In this document: positions 36,840-45,271 of the stretch, in pieces
How positions within the stretch are numbered: position 1 is the stretch's first letter
How the letters are laid out: each line of letters opens with the position of its first letter
Assembly: GCA_028277685.1 (NCBI GenBank)
Contig: JANQFT010000599.1
Span: forward strand, 1 to 45,271
Reading direction: 5' to 3'
Length of the DNA stretch: 45,271 nt
DNA from: Phycisphaeraceae bacterium
GTDB taxonomy: Bacteria; Planctomycetota; Phycisphaerae; Phycisphaerales; Zrk34
Made by a program: the position numbers and the translations under genes
Notes under the pieces: model-generated
The model's database searches: none
What the model was told of the DNA's origin: nothing
What the model saw: only the letters and a program-made list of their open reading frames with translations

Positions 36840-37390
36840 GGTTGCTCCGTTGGCTCAACGAAGATGCCGGTTGCATTGATGGTGAGGACTTGTGCATCAG
36901 GACGCGGACCGACCACGCCCCGCACCACGAGGATTGACAGGGGTTGGATGCGGTCGGACAGGTCGGCAGCTTTCACGCGACCGTTGGGTTCCACCACCTG
37001 CAGCGTCGCAAGGTGTGCGGACAATTCCTCACGCGGTGAACAGCAATAATCCCAAGGGGTTTTGCAGTGATCGTCGCCGCTCAGACAGGGATTCGATTGT
37101 GCGGTATCCACGATCGTCAGCGACGCGCGGCCTTCGACGATCGGCGCGACACTGCCGCCCACCACCGCACGGACAACCACCTCATCACCCTGCTTGGCGG
37201 CCTGCTTGAGAGTGGCAATGGGTTGAACGCCACCAGGTGCGGAGGCAAGGAAGTAGCTGCCGGGCAGGGACGGAACGGTGTTGTTCGATGTGGATTGCGT
37301 GGCATCTTCTCGGCCACATCCACTGATGATCAGCACGCCGGTTGTGAGCAACACAGCAAGTGTGCGAGAAACAATCTTTCGGGTAATCAT
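36836..37390 (-). CDS. Cys/His-bearing lipoprotein of efflux operon
   Basis: The protein has 184 residues. Lipobox ISGC with Cys25 predicts a lipoprotein. The mature part has an OB-fold-like beta pattern and the motif CLSGDDHCKTPWDYCC, a dense group of Cys, His and acidic residues suited to metal binding or disulfides. No domain name can be assigned with confidence. The stop overlaps the TolC-like start by four bases, and the permease gene lies 28 bp upstream, so it is part of the operon. A metal-related function is inferred. Confidence 0.75.
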   Translation of the reverse strand: MITRKIVSRTLAVLLTTGVLIISGCGREDATQSTSNNTVPSLPGSYFLASAPGGVQPIATLKQAAKQGDEVVVRAVVGGSVAPIVEGRASLTIVDTAQSNPCLSGDDHCKTPWDYCCSPREELSAHLATLQVVEPNGRVKAADLSDRIQPLSILVVRGVVGPRPDAQVLTINATGIFVEPTEQP

Positions 37391-37418
37391 GATGACTCCT
37401 TTTATGAACGCAGGTGAT

Positions 37419-38585
37419 TCAGGTTGCCTTGAGTGCTTCGGCGATGGGCATACGCAAACAGCGCAACGCGGGGGGGATGGACCCGATCAGCCCGAGCATC
37501 AACCCCATGGTGATGCCAAAGCCCACGGTGGTTCCATCCAGCCGCAACCCAAACGCGCCCATGGAAAAGCGGATGGCCACACCGTCGAGCAGGACCAGAC
37601 AAATCACTGCCCCAAGTACAGCGCCGGCGGCGGCAGCGAGAACAGACTCCTGCACGAAGCTGACCATGACGGCTCGTCGGGGATAGCCCAACGATTGCAG
37701 CGTGCCGACTTCACGGATGCGCGAGGCGAATGCAGCATACATGGTGTTCAGTCCGCCAAGCAGCCCGCCGGCCCCGATGAGAATCGCGGTGATCCACACC
37801 ATCATCTTCACCGGTTGGTAGAACGCACTGAGTTGGTCGTAGTATGCGGTTTCGGGGATGGCGCTGAGTTCGAGATCGACACGGTTCTTCACGAACACAT
37901 CGACGTCGGCAAACTCGCCTTCGTCCAGTGTGAGCACGACGCAGGAAAGCGATTCGCGACGCGTGAGGGTTTGCAGGCTGGTCAGCGGCACCCAGATCTC
38001 CGCGTTCATCACGGTGTTAGGGGCGACGAACCTACCGACGATGGTGAAAGGGCGACCATCGACCCACAGTTGTTCACCCACAGCGAGACGTTGATCCGGG
38101 ATGCCCAGCCGCGTGGCGGTGAGCGCACCAACGATGATTTCATCCGCGCCGGTGTTCATGGCACGTCCTTCAGTGATGCGCACTTGTGGGTGCACGCTGA
38201 ACGCAGCCGCCGTGACGCCGCGGAACACGGCCTGGCCGATGGGCTGGGCGTCCGGCTGAATCCCGACCCCAAGCGCGGCGTGCACTTCCGGCGAAACAAA
38301 CGCCTGGCCAGCGCTCGACTTGATGCCGAACACGCTGGCCTGAACCTGGCTGGTGACGCCGGCGCTGATCTCGCTGCGTTCGATGCTTTCTTCACTGCCC
38401 GCGCCCAGCAGGATGATGTTGCCCGGCGTGCCGGAGCCGGCCAGCGATTGATCCATGCCACGCACGAACGCAAAGGCGGCCGTGGCCAGTACCACCACCA
38501 GCATGCTGCCCACCACGCTGATCAACAGGCGCAGGGGCGAGCGGCCAAGGTTCCGCACCGCATATTCGAAAGGTAGTCGTTGCAT
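37419..38585 (-). CDS. FtsX/MacB-type ABC permease 2
   Basis: The protein has 388 residues from ATG 38585 (MQRLPFEYAVRNLGRS), chosen over an open frame extending to 38693 because it begins with the usual cytoplasmic basic segment. One N-terminal membrane helix, LISVVGSMLVVVLATAAFAF, is followed by a periplasmic MacB-PCD-like domain, then three C-terminal helices of the FtsX type. Such permeases use ATP to drive periplasmic substrate handover rather than classical transport. It is paired with permease 1; the gap is only 14 bp. Confidence 0.9.
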   Translation of the reverse strand: MQRLPFEYAVRNLGRSPLRLLISVVGSMLVVVLATAAFAFVRGMDQSLAGSGTPGNIILLGAGSEESIERSEISAGVTSQVQASVFGIKSSAGQAFVSPEVHAALGVGIQPDAQPIGQAVFRGVTAAAFSVHPQVRITEGRAMNTGADEIIVGALTATRLGIPDQRLAVGEQLWVDGRPFTIVGRFVAPNTVMNAEIWVPLTSLQTLTRRESLSCVVLTLDEGEFADVDVFVKNRVDLELSAIPETAYYDQLSAFYQPVKMMVWITAILIGAGGLLGGLNTMYAAFASRIREVGTLQSLGYPRRAVMVSFVQESVLAAAAGAVLGAVICLVLLDGVAIRFSMGAFGLRLDGTTVGFGITMGLMLGLIGSIPPALRCLRMPIAEALKAT

Positions 38586-38599
38586 GATTGTTTCGTTCC

Positions 38600-39751
38600 T
38601 TACACCGCTCGGAAGCATGCCGCGATGGGGCGACGGGCAGCCTGGATCGCCGGGAAAATGCCCGCGACCACGCCAAGCATCACCGTCAACCACATGCCGG
38701 TTGCCAGTAATGTCAGATCAGCATGGATCGGAATGCTCAATCCATCCACGGAGAAACTCACTCTTGTTAGCCTGATGGTCAGCATCGCTGCGAGTGCGCC
38801 AGTAAGTCCACCGATCACGCCGAGCAGCACAGCTTCGGTCACGATGAGTCTGCCGATCAACGAACCGGAATAGCCAAGCGTTTGGAGGATGGCATGTTCC
38901 TTAATACGGTCTTGCACGCTGAGCACAATCGCATTGGCAACGAGCGCCAGCACGGCCACCAGGCAACCCCAGCCGAGGTAACGGGTGAAACCGATCAGTT
39001 CGATCATCTCACCGGCAATCTGTGCGACGAATGCTTTCTCCGAGCGCGTGGTGGTTGGTGCTTCGGCGGCGGCGAACACCGCATCAATCTCACCGGCAAC
39101 ACGGTCGAGTGCGCCGGCGTCATTCACCTTCACGTTGAACTGGGTCACGGTGCCCAGTCGTCGGTCGGCCTGTTGTTGGAGGAAATCCAGGTGAACGTAT
39201 GCGACGTTCTGATCCTGCGGTTCATCGGATTGGATGATCCCCGCGACATACGCGGTGATGCCGGCCGCATCGAACTGATCGCCCAACTTCAGCCCACGCC
39301 GCGCGGCAAGTGTTTCGCCGAGTACTGCGGCGTCGGATCGGCGTTGCCATTGTTCAAGCGAACCGGACATGAAGTTCACCTGCTGAGCGATGGTGGCGGC
39401 AAAGCGGTCGCGCGGTACGCCACGGAACGTAACCACATCCAGTGAGGCGCGGCAGTTGCTCACAACCACACGCAGGGGAACGACCGACGTAACACCTTCG
39501 ATCCGTTCGATCTTCGGCAGGTAATATTCCGGCAGCCGACTGGTGAACGGGCAGAACCGGTCTTCACGGTAGACCACCAACGTGGTGTCTGCGGCAGTGG
39601 CCTGAGTGGTTTCCGCAACGCCGCGCTGCATGGCTTGAATCGCCACGAACAGGTACATGGCAATCGCCACACCGCCGACCGTCAGCAGCGATCGCACGCG
39701 ATGACGCAGTACCTGCTTGAATACCAGTGGCCAATACTTGCCGGCGATCAT
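38600..39751 (-). CDS. FtsX/MacB-type ABC permease 1
   Basis: The protein has 383 residues. The ATG at 39751 overlaps the ATPase stop by four bases. The N-terminal helix near [21 protein letters not shown] is followed by a periplasmic domain with Cys residues ([19 protein letters not shown]). FtsX-type C-terminal helices occur around [20 protein letters not shown] and [18 protein letters not shown]. The two permeases differ and probably form a heterodimer on one ATPase dimer, unlike MacB, where both parts are fused. Confidence 0.9.
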   Translation of the reverse strand: MIAGKYWPLVFKQVLRHRVRSLLTVGGVAIAMYLFVAIQAMQRGVAETTQATAADTTLVVYREDRFCPFTSRLPEYYLPKIERIEGVTSVVPLRVVVSNCRASLDVVTFRGVPRDRFAATIAQQVNFMSGSLEQWQRRSDAAVLGETLAARRGLKLGDQFDAAGITAYVAGIIQSDEPQDQNVAYVHLDFLQQQADRRLGTVTQFNVKVNDAGALDRVAGEIDAVFAAAEAPTTTRSEKAFVAQIAGEMIELIGFTRYLGWGCLVAVLALVANAIVLSVQDRIKEHAILQTLGYSGSLIGRLIVTEAVLLGVIGGLTGALAAMLTIRLTRVSFSVDGLSIPIHADLTLLATGMWLTVMLGVVAGIFPAIQAARRPIAACFRAV

Positions 39752-40485
39752 GTTGCTACTCCTTCTGAGTCGCGGTTCGTCACGGCATCACCTGAGAATG
39801 GAACGGTGACCGATTGCTCCACCAGGCGTCCTTTGTCGAGGTGCAGTGTCTGGTCGGCGTATTCAGCGGTCGCAGCGTCATGCGTGACCATGATCAGCGT
39901 CTTACCCAATTCACGATTGAGCCGAACGAGCAGTTCCATCACGGCATGGGCGGAAGGTTTATCCAGGTCACCCGTGGGTTCGTCCGCCACGAGAATGGCG
40001 GGGTCACTCACAATAGCGCGGGCAATCGCCACGCGCTGTTCCTGCCCGCCGGACAGTTGACGAGGGTAGTGGTCGTGCCGATCCGTCAGGCCCACCAGAC
40101 CCAGTGCCGTGGCCACGCGTTCGTGACGTTGCTTGCGGGTGATCGGTTGGAGCAGCAGCGGCAGTTCAACGTTCTCATATGCGGTAAGCACCGGCACCAG
40201 GTTGTACAACTGGAAAACGTAACCGACATGATCAGCCCGCCATGCAGCAAGCCTGCTGCGCGACAGGCTTGCGATGTCCTGCCCGTCGATCGTGAGTGAT
40301 CCGGATGTGGGTTGATCGATGCCCGCGATGAGGTTCAGCAGGGTGGTCTTGCCGCTGCCGCTTGGCCCCATGAGCGCCAGGAAGCGGCCCCGCTCGACAT
40401 CAAGGTCCAACTGGTCGAGTGGACGAATCGTTTCCGCTGCTTTGCGATAGGTTTTGGTCAATGCTCGGCATTCAATGAGTGCCAT
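39748..40485 (-). CDS. ABC transporter ATPase of efflux system
   Basis: The protein has 245 residues. Walker A is GPSGSGKTT at residues 40-48, the signature LSGGQEQR begins at 144, and Walker [11 protein letters not shown] has Asp168 and Glu169; the H-loop is in [12 protein letters not shown]. The sequence is of the MacB/LolD type. It powers the two permeases encoded downstream. It lies 54 bp after the membrane-fusion gene. Confidence 0.95.
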   Translation of the reverse strand: MALIECRALTKTYRKAAETIRPLDQLDLDVERGRFLALMGPSGSGKTTLLNLIAGIDQPTSGSLTIDGQDIASLSRSRLAAWRADHVGYVFQLYNLVPVLTAYENVELPLLLQPITRKQRHERVATALGLVGLTDRHDHYPRQLSGGQEQRVAIARAIVSDPAILVADEPTGDLDKPSAHAVMELLVRLNRELGKTLIMVTHDAATAEYADQTLHLDKGRLVEQSVTVPFSGDAVTNRDSEGVAT

Positions 40486-40539
40486 GGTTCAAACTCCGGC
40501 GAGGCTCGTGACGGTTTCTGCACGAGTTCGCATATTGGT

Positions 40540-42078
40540 TCATGGTTTGATGCGGACGCGCTGGCCCTCGGTGAGAGAGTCATCGGGTTGATTCACCACC
40601 ACGTCGCCGGGATTCAAGCCACGGCGGATCACGACTGCATCTTGATCCAGCGCTCGGCCCACAGTAACGGTGCGGCGTTGTAGTCGGTTGCCGCTTGGTG
40701 ACACCCACCAGACGAATTGGTCTGCATGACTATCGGCAACAATCGCGCTGCGTGGCAGTGCGACGTTTGCGCCAGAAGCCGCGCTGCTGGCGGCATTGCC
40801 AGTGTTGTTGCTGGATCGGCCGAGAAACTTCACACGTGCGAGCATGTCGGGCTTGAGCAGCGGTGATGGATTGCTGATGGCAACCTTGAATTGCACGGTG
40901 TTCTTTGCGATGTCAGCCTGGTGCACGAGTCGGGTGACCACACCATCGAATTCCACATCGGGCAATACGTCGACCACGATGATGGCACGTTGGTCTGTGC
41001 CCACGGCCGCAGCGTCCGCAAGGGGCACATCGACACGCACCTGAAGCGAGGCAGGATCATAAAGATGAATCGGGTGCGCGGTGTGTTTACCTTCGATGGC
41101 AAGTTTGAGCTTGCTGCCCGGTGCGACCCGTCGCTCCATCACAATGCCGTCTGCGGGACTTTGGATGGTCATGCGTTCGAGACGAAGTTCCGCTTCCGCG
41201 ACGGCTGTCCGAGCAGCCTCGACAGCCGCTGCCGCTTCATCTCGTCGGCGTTGCAATTCGGTTTTCAATTCAAGATCGCGCTGCGCTGCCGCGTGTTCAG
41301 CCTTGGCCGCATCGATCATCGCTTGCAGTTGCGGACGGCGCTGCTGGGTGGCGTTGACCACGGCACGCTGGCTTTCGACCTGAAACTTCGCCGCCTCAAC
41401 CTTCAAAGCAGAAACGGATCGGGCAGTGAGATTGGCCAAACGTTCGTAGGTGACGGTCAGTTCGCCCAGACGTGCCTGTTCCCTGGCGACTTCGGCATCC
41501 AATCGTGTGAGCGCTGCCTGCGCTTCGGCATGTCGCGCGGCGGCCACGGCCTCAGTTCGTTGAAGTGCAATGGGTTCCTTGTAGTCGGTTTCTGCTGCGG
41601 CGAGCGATGCTGCGCGACGGTTCAACTCGGCGCGTGCGGCGGCAAGGGCCAACTTCGCATCATCATCGACAAGTTGAACGAGCACCTGGCCGGTTTTGAC
41701 CGTTTCACCCTCCAACACATGCACGTGTTTGACCACGCCGTCGGCCAGGGCGGTGATGTAGATGGGATAGGGATCAGGTTCGACCCAACCCGGTGCCTGA
41801 GCGACAACCGTGTTGGAGAAGGTCCGCTGGGACCCATCAGCGCCAACGTTGCTTTGAGGTTGACCCGCCAGGGCGGTCGCGCGCACAACGTTTACCTCGG
41901 TCGCGAAGAGGAGCCAGTCACTCGCCGCGTAGACCAGCAGCAGTAACAACGCCAGGGCGATGGAACCGGGTAATGCCACACGCGTGGCCCAACGTCGTCG
42001 CGGTGGTGGCAGGGGCGTGGTGTCGTGCGCATGGTTGGCCAGGTTGCCTTCGTTACGAGATAGCGTCTGAAGATCCAT
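40540..42078 (-). CDS. HlyD/RND-type membrane-fusion protein
   Basis: The protein has 512 residues from ATG 42078 (MDLQTLSRNEG); an open frame upstream to 42162 adds a Cys-rich stretch that does not look real. One membrane helix lies at about 34 to 56. The biotinyl-lipoyl halves are near 105-135 (ADGVVKHVHVLEGETVKTGQ) and 305-330 (SPADGIVMERRVAPGS). Between them is a long Ala-, Glu- and Arg-rich coiled-coil hairpin. The C-terminal beta-barrel part ends near SLTEGQRVRIKP. It links permeases to the TolC-like channel. Confidence 0.93.
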   Translation of the reverse strand: MDLQTLSRNEGNLANHAHDTTPLPPPRRRWATRVALPGSIALALLLLLVYAASDWLLFATEVNVVRATALAGQPQSNVGADGSQRTFSNTVVAQAPGWVEPDPYPIYITALADGVVKHVHVLEGETVKTGQVLVQLVDDDAKLALAAARAELNRRAASLAAAETDYKEPIALQRTEAVAAARHAEAQAALTRLDAEVAREQARLGELTVTYERLANLTARSVSALKVEAAKFQVESQRAVVNATQQRRPQLQAMIDAAKAEHAAAQRDLELKTELQRRRDEAAAAVEAARTAVAEAELRLERMTIQSPADGIVMERRVAPGSKLKLAIEGKHTAHPIHLYDPASLQVRVDVPLADAAAVGTDQRAIIVVDVLPDVEFDGVVTRLVHQADIAKNTVQFKVAISNPSPLLKPDMLARVKFLGRSSNNTGNAASSAASGANVALPRSAIVADSHADQFVWWVSPSGNRLQRRTVTVGRALDQDAVVIRRGLNPGDVVVNQPDDSLTEGQRVRIKP

Positions 42079-42193
42079 GGTGATCCGTTCCTGCAATGTG
42101 GATGGCCCGCGCTGCACTGCACAGCGCGCAAAACACACATCAGGGCAACGATGGCAAAGCAACAGCGCCCGCCACCGCGTTCAGCACAATGGA

Positions 42194-42589
42194 TCAGGAA
42201 ATGGGAGGTCGTAGCGGCACCCCGAGCCAGACGGTATCCGGATGCAGCGTTTCAGACAGACAGAGCATCTGGCAGGCACCGTCGTGGGGGACAACCGAAG
42301 GCGCAATGCCCAACATCATCGGAGACACGAGTACGATGCAGACGCAACAACTGCAGTCGCACGACTTGTCATCGGGCATGCTGGAGCTGCAGCAATCGTG
42401 CGTCGATGAACTGGTTTGGATGACTTGGCGTGGCGTGGTTGAATCGGCACAACAGGAGTGGTCGTTCTTCTGGCCGCAAAGATGATTGCCAGGCACCGCA
42501 GCAGCATGCACCTGTATCGAAAGCAACGCCATTGCCGTGACGACACAGGCGGGCTTCTGAAACACCAGAATGACTGACTCCAGTGACAT
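42194..42589 (-). CDS. Small Cys-rich secreted protein
   Basis: The protein has 131 residues. The N-terminus is signal-peptide-like (VVTAMALLSIQVHAAA); the ATG at 42589 has only a weak ribosome site (AAGG directly before it). About twelve Cys residues remain after cleavage, many paired: SCCA, HDCCSS, CDCSCCVC. The middle hydrophobic patch may be a membrane segment. The pattern suggests metal binding, as in small proteins preceding copper or zinc efflux genes, but no family is recognised. It is 115 bp before the membrane-fusion gene and is probably the first gene of the efflux operon. Confidence 0.6.
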   Translation of the reverse strand: MSLESVILVFQKPACVVTAMALLSIQVHAAAVPGNHLCGQKNDHSCCADSTTPRQVIQTSSSTHDCCSSSMPDDKSCDCSCCVCIVLVSPMMLGIAPSVVPHDGACQMLCLSETLHPDTVWLGVPLRPPIS

Positions 42590-42691
42590 CCTTATTCATG
42601 TTATCGACCGAATCCAGGTCAGATCAAGGCAACATCATCCACAATTGTTCGTTCCCAGCCCCTGGCGGTGGCCCGCAAACAACCAAATTCA

Positions 42692-42842
42692 GGTAGTGGA
42701 TCAGTCTGCACCGACTGGCCTTCACGAGCCGCGCCCGTGAGGTAGCGGTCGGCTCAACCGCACGAAGATGGCGGGTATTCTGCGGTCCGAAGACCGCTCC
42801 TTCACAGTCGCGGCTCGTTAAGATTCAAACGGACCCACGACC
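42692..42842 (-). mobile_element. 151-bp palindromic element, copy 3
   Basis: It is the reverse complement of the same element as copies 1 and 2, with ends GGTAGTGGATCAGTCTGCA and TTCAAACGGACCCACGACC on the plus strand. Internal stem bases preserve the cUUCGg hairpin. The flanks CAAATTCA and TACATTCC agree at five of eight bases, so a target duplication is possible but unproven. The rest of 42590-42957 contains no gene. Confidence 0.82.
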
Positions 42843-42899
42843 TACATTCCGGACGCAACATCATCAGGTGGTATTCCTTGCCGACCATCTGGTACACTT

Positions 42900-42916
42900 G
42901 ACAAGTTATGCTTGTC
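42900..42916. promoter_or_regulatory. Inverted repeat before sigma factor gene
   Basis: GACAAG at 42900-42905 and CTTGTC at 42911-42916 flank TTATG, 42 bases before the sigma start. A TTGACA at 42898-42903 could be a -35 box within the repeat, although no good -10 box was found at the standard distance. An operator or promoter is possible. Confidence 0.4.
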
Positions 42917-42957
42917 TGGCGCATTTACCCCGAAGTTAAGTGTTTGTGGTGGCCGAT

Positions 42958-43698
42958 ATGTGTGCGATGAATCACCCGGCATCTCGCTTCCCCTCGACAC
43001 AATGGTCCATGATTTCGAGGGTCAGAGGTAAGGATCCAGAAGCCGCACAAGCGGCCCTGATTGAGCTTCTGCAACGTTACCTGCCTGCCCTGCGTTCGTT
43101 CCTGCGTGACACCGTCAGCGTTCCGGAGCAGGAAGTTGATGACATTCTGCAGGGCTTTGTGTTGGATCGGGTTATTCTCGAAGAATTGCTCAGCAAGGCC
43201 AAACAGGGGCGCGGGCGGTTCCGCAATTATCTGATGAAGGTGGTTAAGAACTACTTCCTTCAAACGCTAAGACATCGCAAAGCCAAAGTGCGATCAGCAT
43301 CGGGGCAGCAGGTAGAGTTGGATGCAAACACCTCGACTTCAGATTCCCTTCAGCCAGACTTTCTGTTTGATGTTGCCTGGGCGCGGCGGATCATCGAGTT
43401 GACAACAGAGCAAATGCGAGCTGAGTGCCAGGCATCGGGTATGGAACGTGTCTGGGATGTGTTTGAAGCGCGTGTTCTCAACCCAACACTGGCGAATAAA
43501 TCACCCATTGCATACGAGGTGCTGGCCAGAGAGTATGGCTTCGAAAGTCCGATACAAGCGGGAAATGCGTTAATCACCGCGAAGCGAATGTTTGCCCGAA
43601 ATTTACGTGTTGTGGTTGGCGAATATGTCTTGGAAGGCGACGAGATTGAGGAAGAGATCCTTGCGCTACGAAAGATTCTCGCCGCCAGCGGCGCATGA
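42958..43698 (+). CDS. ECF-type RNA polymerase sigma factor
   Basis: The protein has 246 residues from ATG 42958, preceded by GGTGG at six bases; a GTG at 42940 is less likely. RFPSTQWSMI begins the region; sigma region 2 is seen in LQGFVLDRVILEELLSKAKQGRGRFRNYLMKVVKNYFLQTLRHRKAK, and a C-terminal helix-turn-helix-like part follows at about residues 170-225. The type resembles planctomycete ECF sigma factors encoded near Ser/Thr kinases, and a kinase gene is found 785 bases downstream, past a small gene and mobile copy 4. Region 4 is atypical, so the exact subgroup is not called. Confidence 0.82.
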   Translation: MCAMNHPASRFPSTQWSMISRVRGKDPEAAQAALIELLQRYLPALRSFLRDTVSVPEQEVDDILQGFVLDRVILEELLSKAKQGRGRFRNYLMKVVKNYFLQTLRHRKAKVRSASGQQVELDANTSTSDSLQPDFLFDVAWARRIIELTTEQMRAECQASGMERVWDVFEARVLNPTLANKSPIAYEVLAREYGFESPIQAGNALITAKRMFARNLRVVVGEYVLEGDEIEEEILALRKILAASGA

Positions 43699-43743
43699 TA
43701 TTCATGAAGAGCGCATAGTTTTTGTAAGAACATACCGGGAACA

Positions 43744-44244
43744 ATGGTGGTGGCGATGGCAAATACACATTCAATGACTCCGCAATCATTAGCTCAATTG
43801 TTTGCCGTGAGTTCAGACACGGAAGACGCTTGGCATCCGTCAGAGTATGCCGCGATACTCGCGCATCAGCTCCAATCGTCACTCGCGCAAAGTCTGCAGC
43901 GCGTCGGCTTTGATCACTCTTCGGATCTCTGCGGGCATGAAGGCGATGTCAGCAAGACTTTGACATTCAACGATGTGCTCACCGCAACCGTTCCTGCGCT
44001 TGATGATGTAAAACGCGTCAAGTTGTTTGCGAGTCTGTGCTCATCACTGGCCGAGCCTCCGTTACCCAAAAGTGTCTGTACATTCTTGTACTACTGGGCG
44101 GTTGCGCTCGCACTCACTCACCACAGCGCGACAATCACATCCCTGTCGCAAGACGCCGTCCAAACCGGTTTAGCGTGGGCGGCTGACCAATCTTGGGCAG
44201 ATGCGACAGGCCGCAAGGCATGTCGGCAAGCCATCGCGGCTTAG
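43744..44244 (+). CDS. Unknown protein between sigma factor and kinase
   Basis: The protein has 166 residues; ATG 43744 is preferred but ATG 43756 (MANTHS) is also possible. No signal peptide, and one mildly hydrophobic stretch VCTFLYYWAVALALT is not a convincing membrane helix. Repeated Ser, Ala and Leu residues suggest an all-helical fold. It shows no similarity that I recognise. The direction and the 45-bp gap after the sigma gene suggest co-transcription, so it may be a regulator or substrate of the downstream kinase. Confidence 0.7.
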   Translation: MVVAMANTHSMTPQSLAQLFAVSSDTEDAWHPSEYAAILAHQLQSSLAQSLQRVGFDHSSDLCGHEGDVSKTLTFNDVLTATVPALDDVKRVKLFASLCSSLAEPPLPKSVCTFLYYWAVALALTHHSATITSLSQDAVQTGLAWAADQSWADATGRKACRQAIAA

Positions 44245-44256
44245 GCCCCGAACAAG

Positions 44257-44423
44257 CCAGCCCGGGTAGTGGTTCATTTCGAATCGATAGGCCTCAACGA
44301 ACCGCGCCCGTCAGGTAGCAGTCGGCTCAACCGCTTAAAGAAGACCGTATTGCCTGCGGCCCGACGACCGCTTCTTCACCGTCGCGGCTCGTAGGATGCA
44401 AACTGAACCACGACCCCAGTCCG
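44257..44423 (-). mobile_element. 151-bp palindromic element, copy 4, with 8-bp duplication
   Basis: The element proper is 44265-44415, in the same orientation as copy 3. Flanks CCAGCCCG (44257-44264) and CCAGTCCG (44416-44423) differ at one base, in the same register as the perfect duplication of copy 1. One terminal repeat has two extra changes from the consensus, so this copy is the most diverged. It is inserted between the unknown gene and the kinase, 67 bases before the kinase start. Confidence 0.82.
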
Positions 44424-44482
44424 GCACACAGCTCCAATCTCCGATATCCTCTAAAGATGTCGCAAGGTCATGGGAGGCGTGC

Positions 44483-45271
44483 GTGCCTTACGTCGAAATA
44501 CGACATGGGGATCAGGTCATCGAGCGATTGCCCGTCGGTCCTGAAGAAGCCGACCGTGGCCCTGTCGTCACATTCCCCGGTGGGACACAGGCACATCTGC
44601 CACCGAACCAAGTCGTGTGCCGCGGCGAGTATGAGGCGCGATGGGTGAATGACGATATGCACGAGTCACCATCCGTCGAACTACCCCCCATGACAACGTT
44701 CGACGCGCTCACCAACAACATGCGCCAGGCTGATCCGGTCGGCCATCTGATTGACCTGCCGGGCTACCATTTATTTGAGAAGCTTGGTGCGGGAGGGATG
44801 GGTACGGTCTGGCGGGCCGAGCAGGCAGGGACCAAGCGACAGGTTGCCATCAAATGCATGCAGATGACATCCGTCAACACGGTGAAGGCGCGAGTCAGGT
44901 TCGAGCGCGAGGTCGAACTTGCCAGCCGGCTTAAACACCCCCATATCGCACGGGTGTACGACAGTGGTCTTCATGAGGGCGTTTACTTCTACGCCATGGA
45001 ATTGGTCGAGGGCCAGCATCTAGACAAGTACGTTAAGTCGCGAAAGCTGAAAATCCACCAGATCGTGTCGTTAATGCAGATCGTCTGTCAGGCCGTCCAC
45101 CACGCGCACCAGCATGGTGTGCTGCATCGCGATCTGAAGCCATCCAACATCATGGTTAGCGGTGATGGGACCCCACACGTACTTGATTTCGGCTTGGCCA
45201 AGAGTCAGGACGACAGCCCCAACGGCATGACCATCTCGCAGGATGGGGAACTGGCGGGCACCATCGATTAC
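44483..45271 (+). CDS. Ser/Thr protein kinase (3' partial)
   Basis: The first 263 codons are visible; the gene continues past the window. GTG 44483 is chosen because GGGAGG lies five bases upstream and the frame from there begins MPYVEIRHGDQVIERLPVG. The first 93 residues form an N-terminal segment, possibly a beta-rich sensor domain without a firm name. The kinase domain then starts: glycine loop GAGGMG, VAIK with Lys124, Glu in FEREVELASRL, HRDLKPSN with Asp217, and DFG with Asp235. These are the full set of catalytic residues of Hanks-type kinases, though the activation segment is cut off. It probably phosphorylates proteins linked to the sigma factor encoded upstream, which is inferred. 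Confidence 0.92.
   Translation, partial: MPYVEIRHGDQVIERLPVGPEEADRGPVVTFPGGTQAHLPPNQVVCRGEYEARWVNDDMHESPSVELPPMTTFDALTNNMRQADPVGHLIDLPGYHLFEKLGAGGMGTVWRAEQAGTKRQVAIKCMQMTSVNTVKARVRFEREVELASRLKHPHIARVYDSGLHEGVYFYAMELVEGQHLDKYVKSRKLKIHQIVSLMQIVCQAVHHAHQHGVLHRDLKPSNIMVSGDGTPHVLDFGLAKSQDDSPNGMTISQDGELAGTIDY

Noticed and set aside
37278-38576. A 432-codon plus-strand frame opposite permease 2 and the lipoprotein
   Set aside because: It is antisense to two well-supported genes; its protein is rich in His, Gly and Arg and without motifs.
40891-41946. A 351-codon plus-strand frame opposite the membrane-fusion gene
   Set aside because: It is the complement of the coiled-coil coding sequence, and the minus strand has clear family motifs.
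1-45271. CRISPR array, prophage or integrase
   Set aside because: No regularly spaced short repeats, phage structural genes or recombinase motifs were seen; the four dispersed 151-bp repeats are too far apart for CRISPR.

Overview
The window looks like a chromosomal segment of a planctomycete, most likely Phycisphaerae-like. This is inferred from the gene content: three PEP-CTERM proteins, several type II pseudopilin genes with a degenerate H-X9-DG region, S1 sulfatases next to LacI regulators and secreted carbohydrate-active proteins, and an ECF-type sigma factor beside a Ser/Thr kinase. No rRNA, tRNA, CRISPR array or intact transposase was seen.

Layout: (1) 1-5282, the 3' part of a giant secretin with about fourteen tandem N-domains, followed by a small lipoprotein gene. 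(2) 5284-10389, an OlsF-like fused acyltransferase and two divergent sulfatases, one Cys-type and cytosolic, the other Ser-type with a Tat signal. (3) 10390-19687, a minus-strand cluster lacI, PEP-CTERM, pseudopilin and two paralogous parallel beta-helix proteins, with a divergent GH20 hexosaminidase. (4) 19752-26116, a housekeeping block: icd-purE-purK, with stop and start codons overlapping, runs divergently from a small winged-helix regulator and ppc. (5) 26395-33119, a second module, lacI, PEP-CTERM, pseudopilin and a 1081-residue secreted glycoside hydrolase, followed by a decayed pseudopilin remnant. (6) 33635-35028, a third pseudopilin convergent with a third PEP-CTERM gene. (7) 35463-42589, a MacAB/TolC-like efflux operon with two FtsX-type permeases, a Cys-rich secreted protein and a Cys/His-bearing lipoprotein. 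(8) 42958-45271, a sigma factor, an unknown protein and a Ser/Thr kinase cut by the window end.

Two observations stand out. First, four copies of a previously unannotated 151-bp palindromic element (26403, 32969, 42692, 44265) have matching imperfect terminal inverted repeats, and two copies carry 8-bp target duplications; this is a MITE-like non-autonomous mobile element. Copies one and two, and copies three and four, bracket gene modules. Second, the gene order lacI, PEP-CTERM, pseudopilin, secreted carbohydrate-active protein occurs twice independently. Together with the giant secretin this suggests a dedicated, substrate-induced surface or secretion system for polysaccharide use. The operators proposed here (17748, 23008, 26722) supply plausible control sites.
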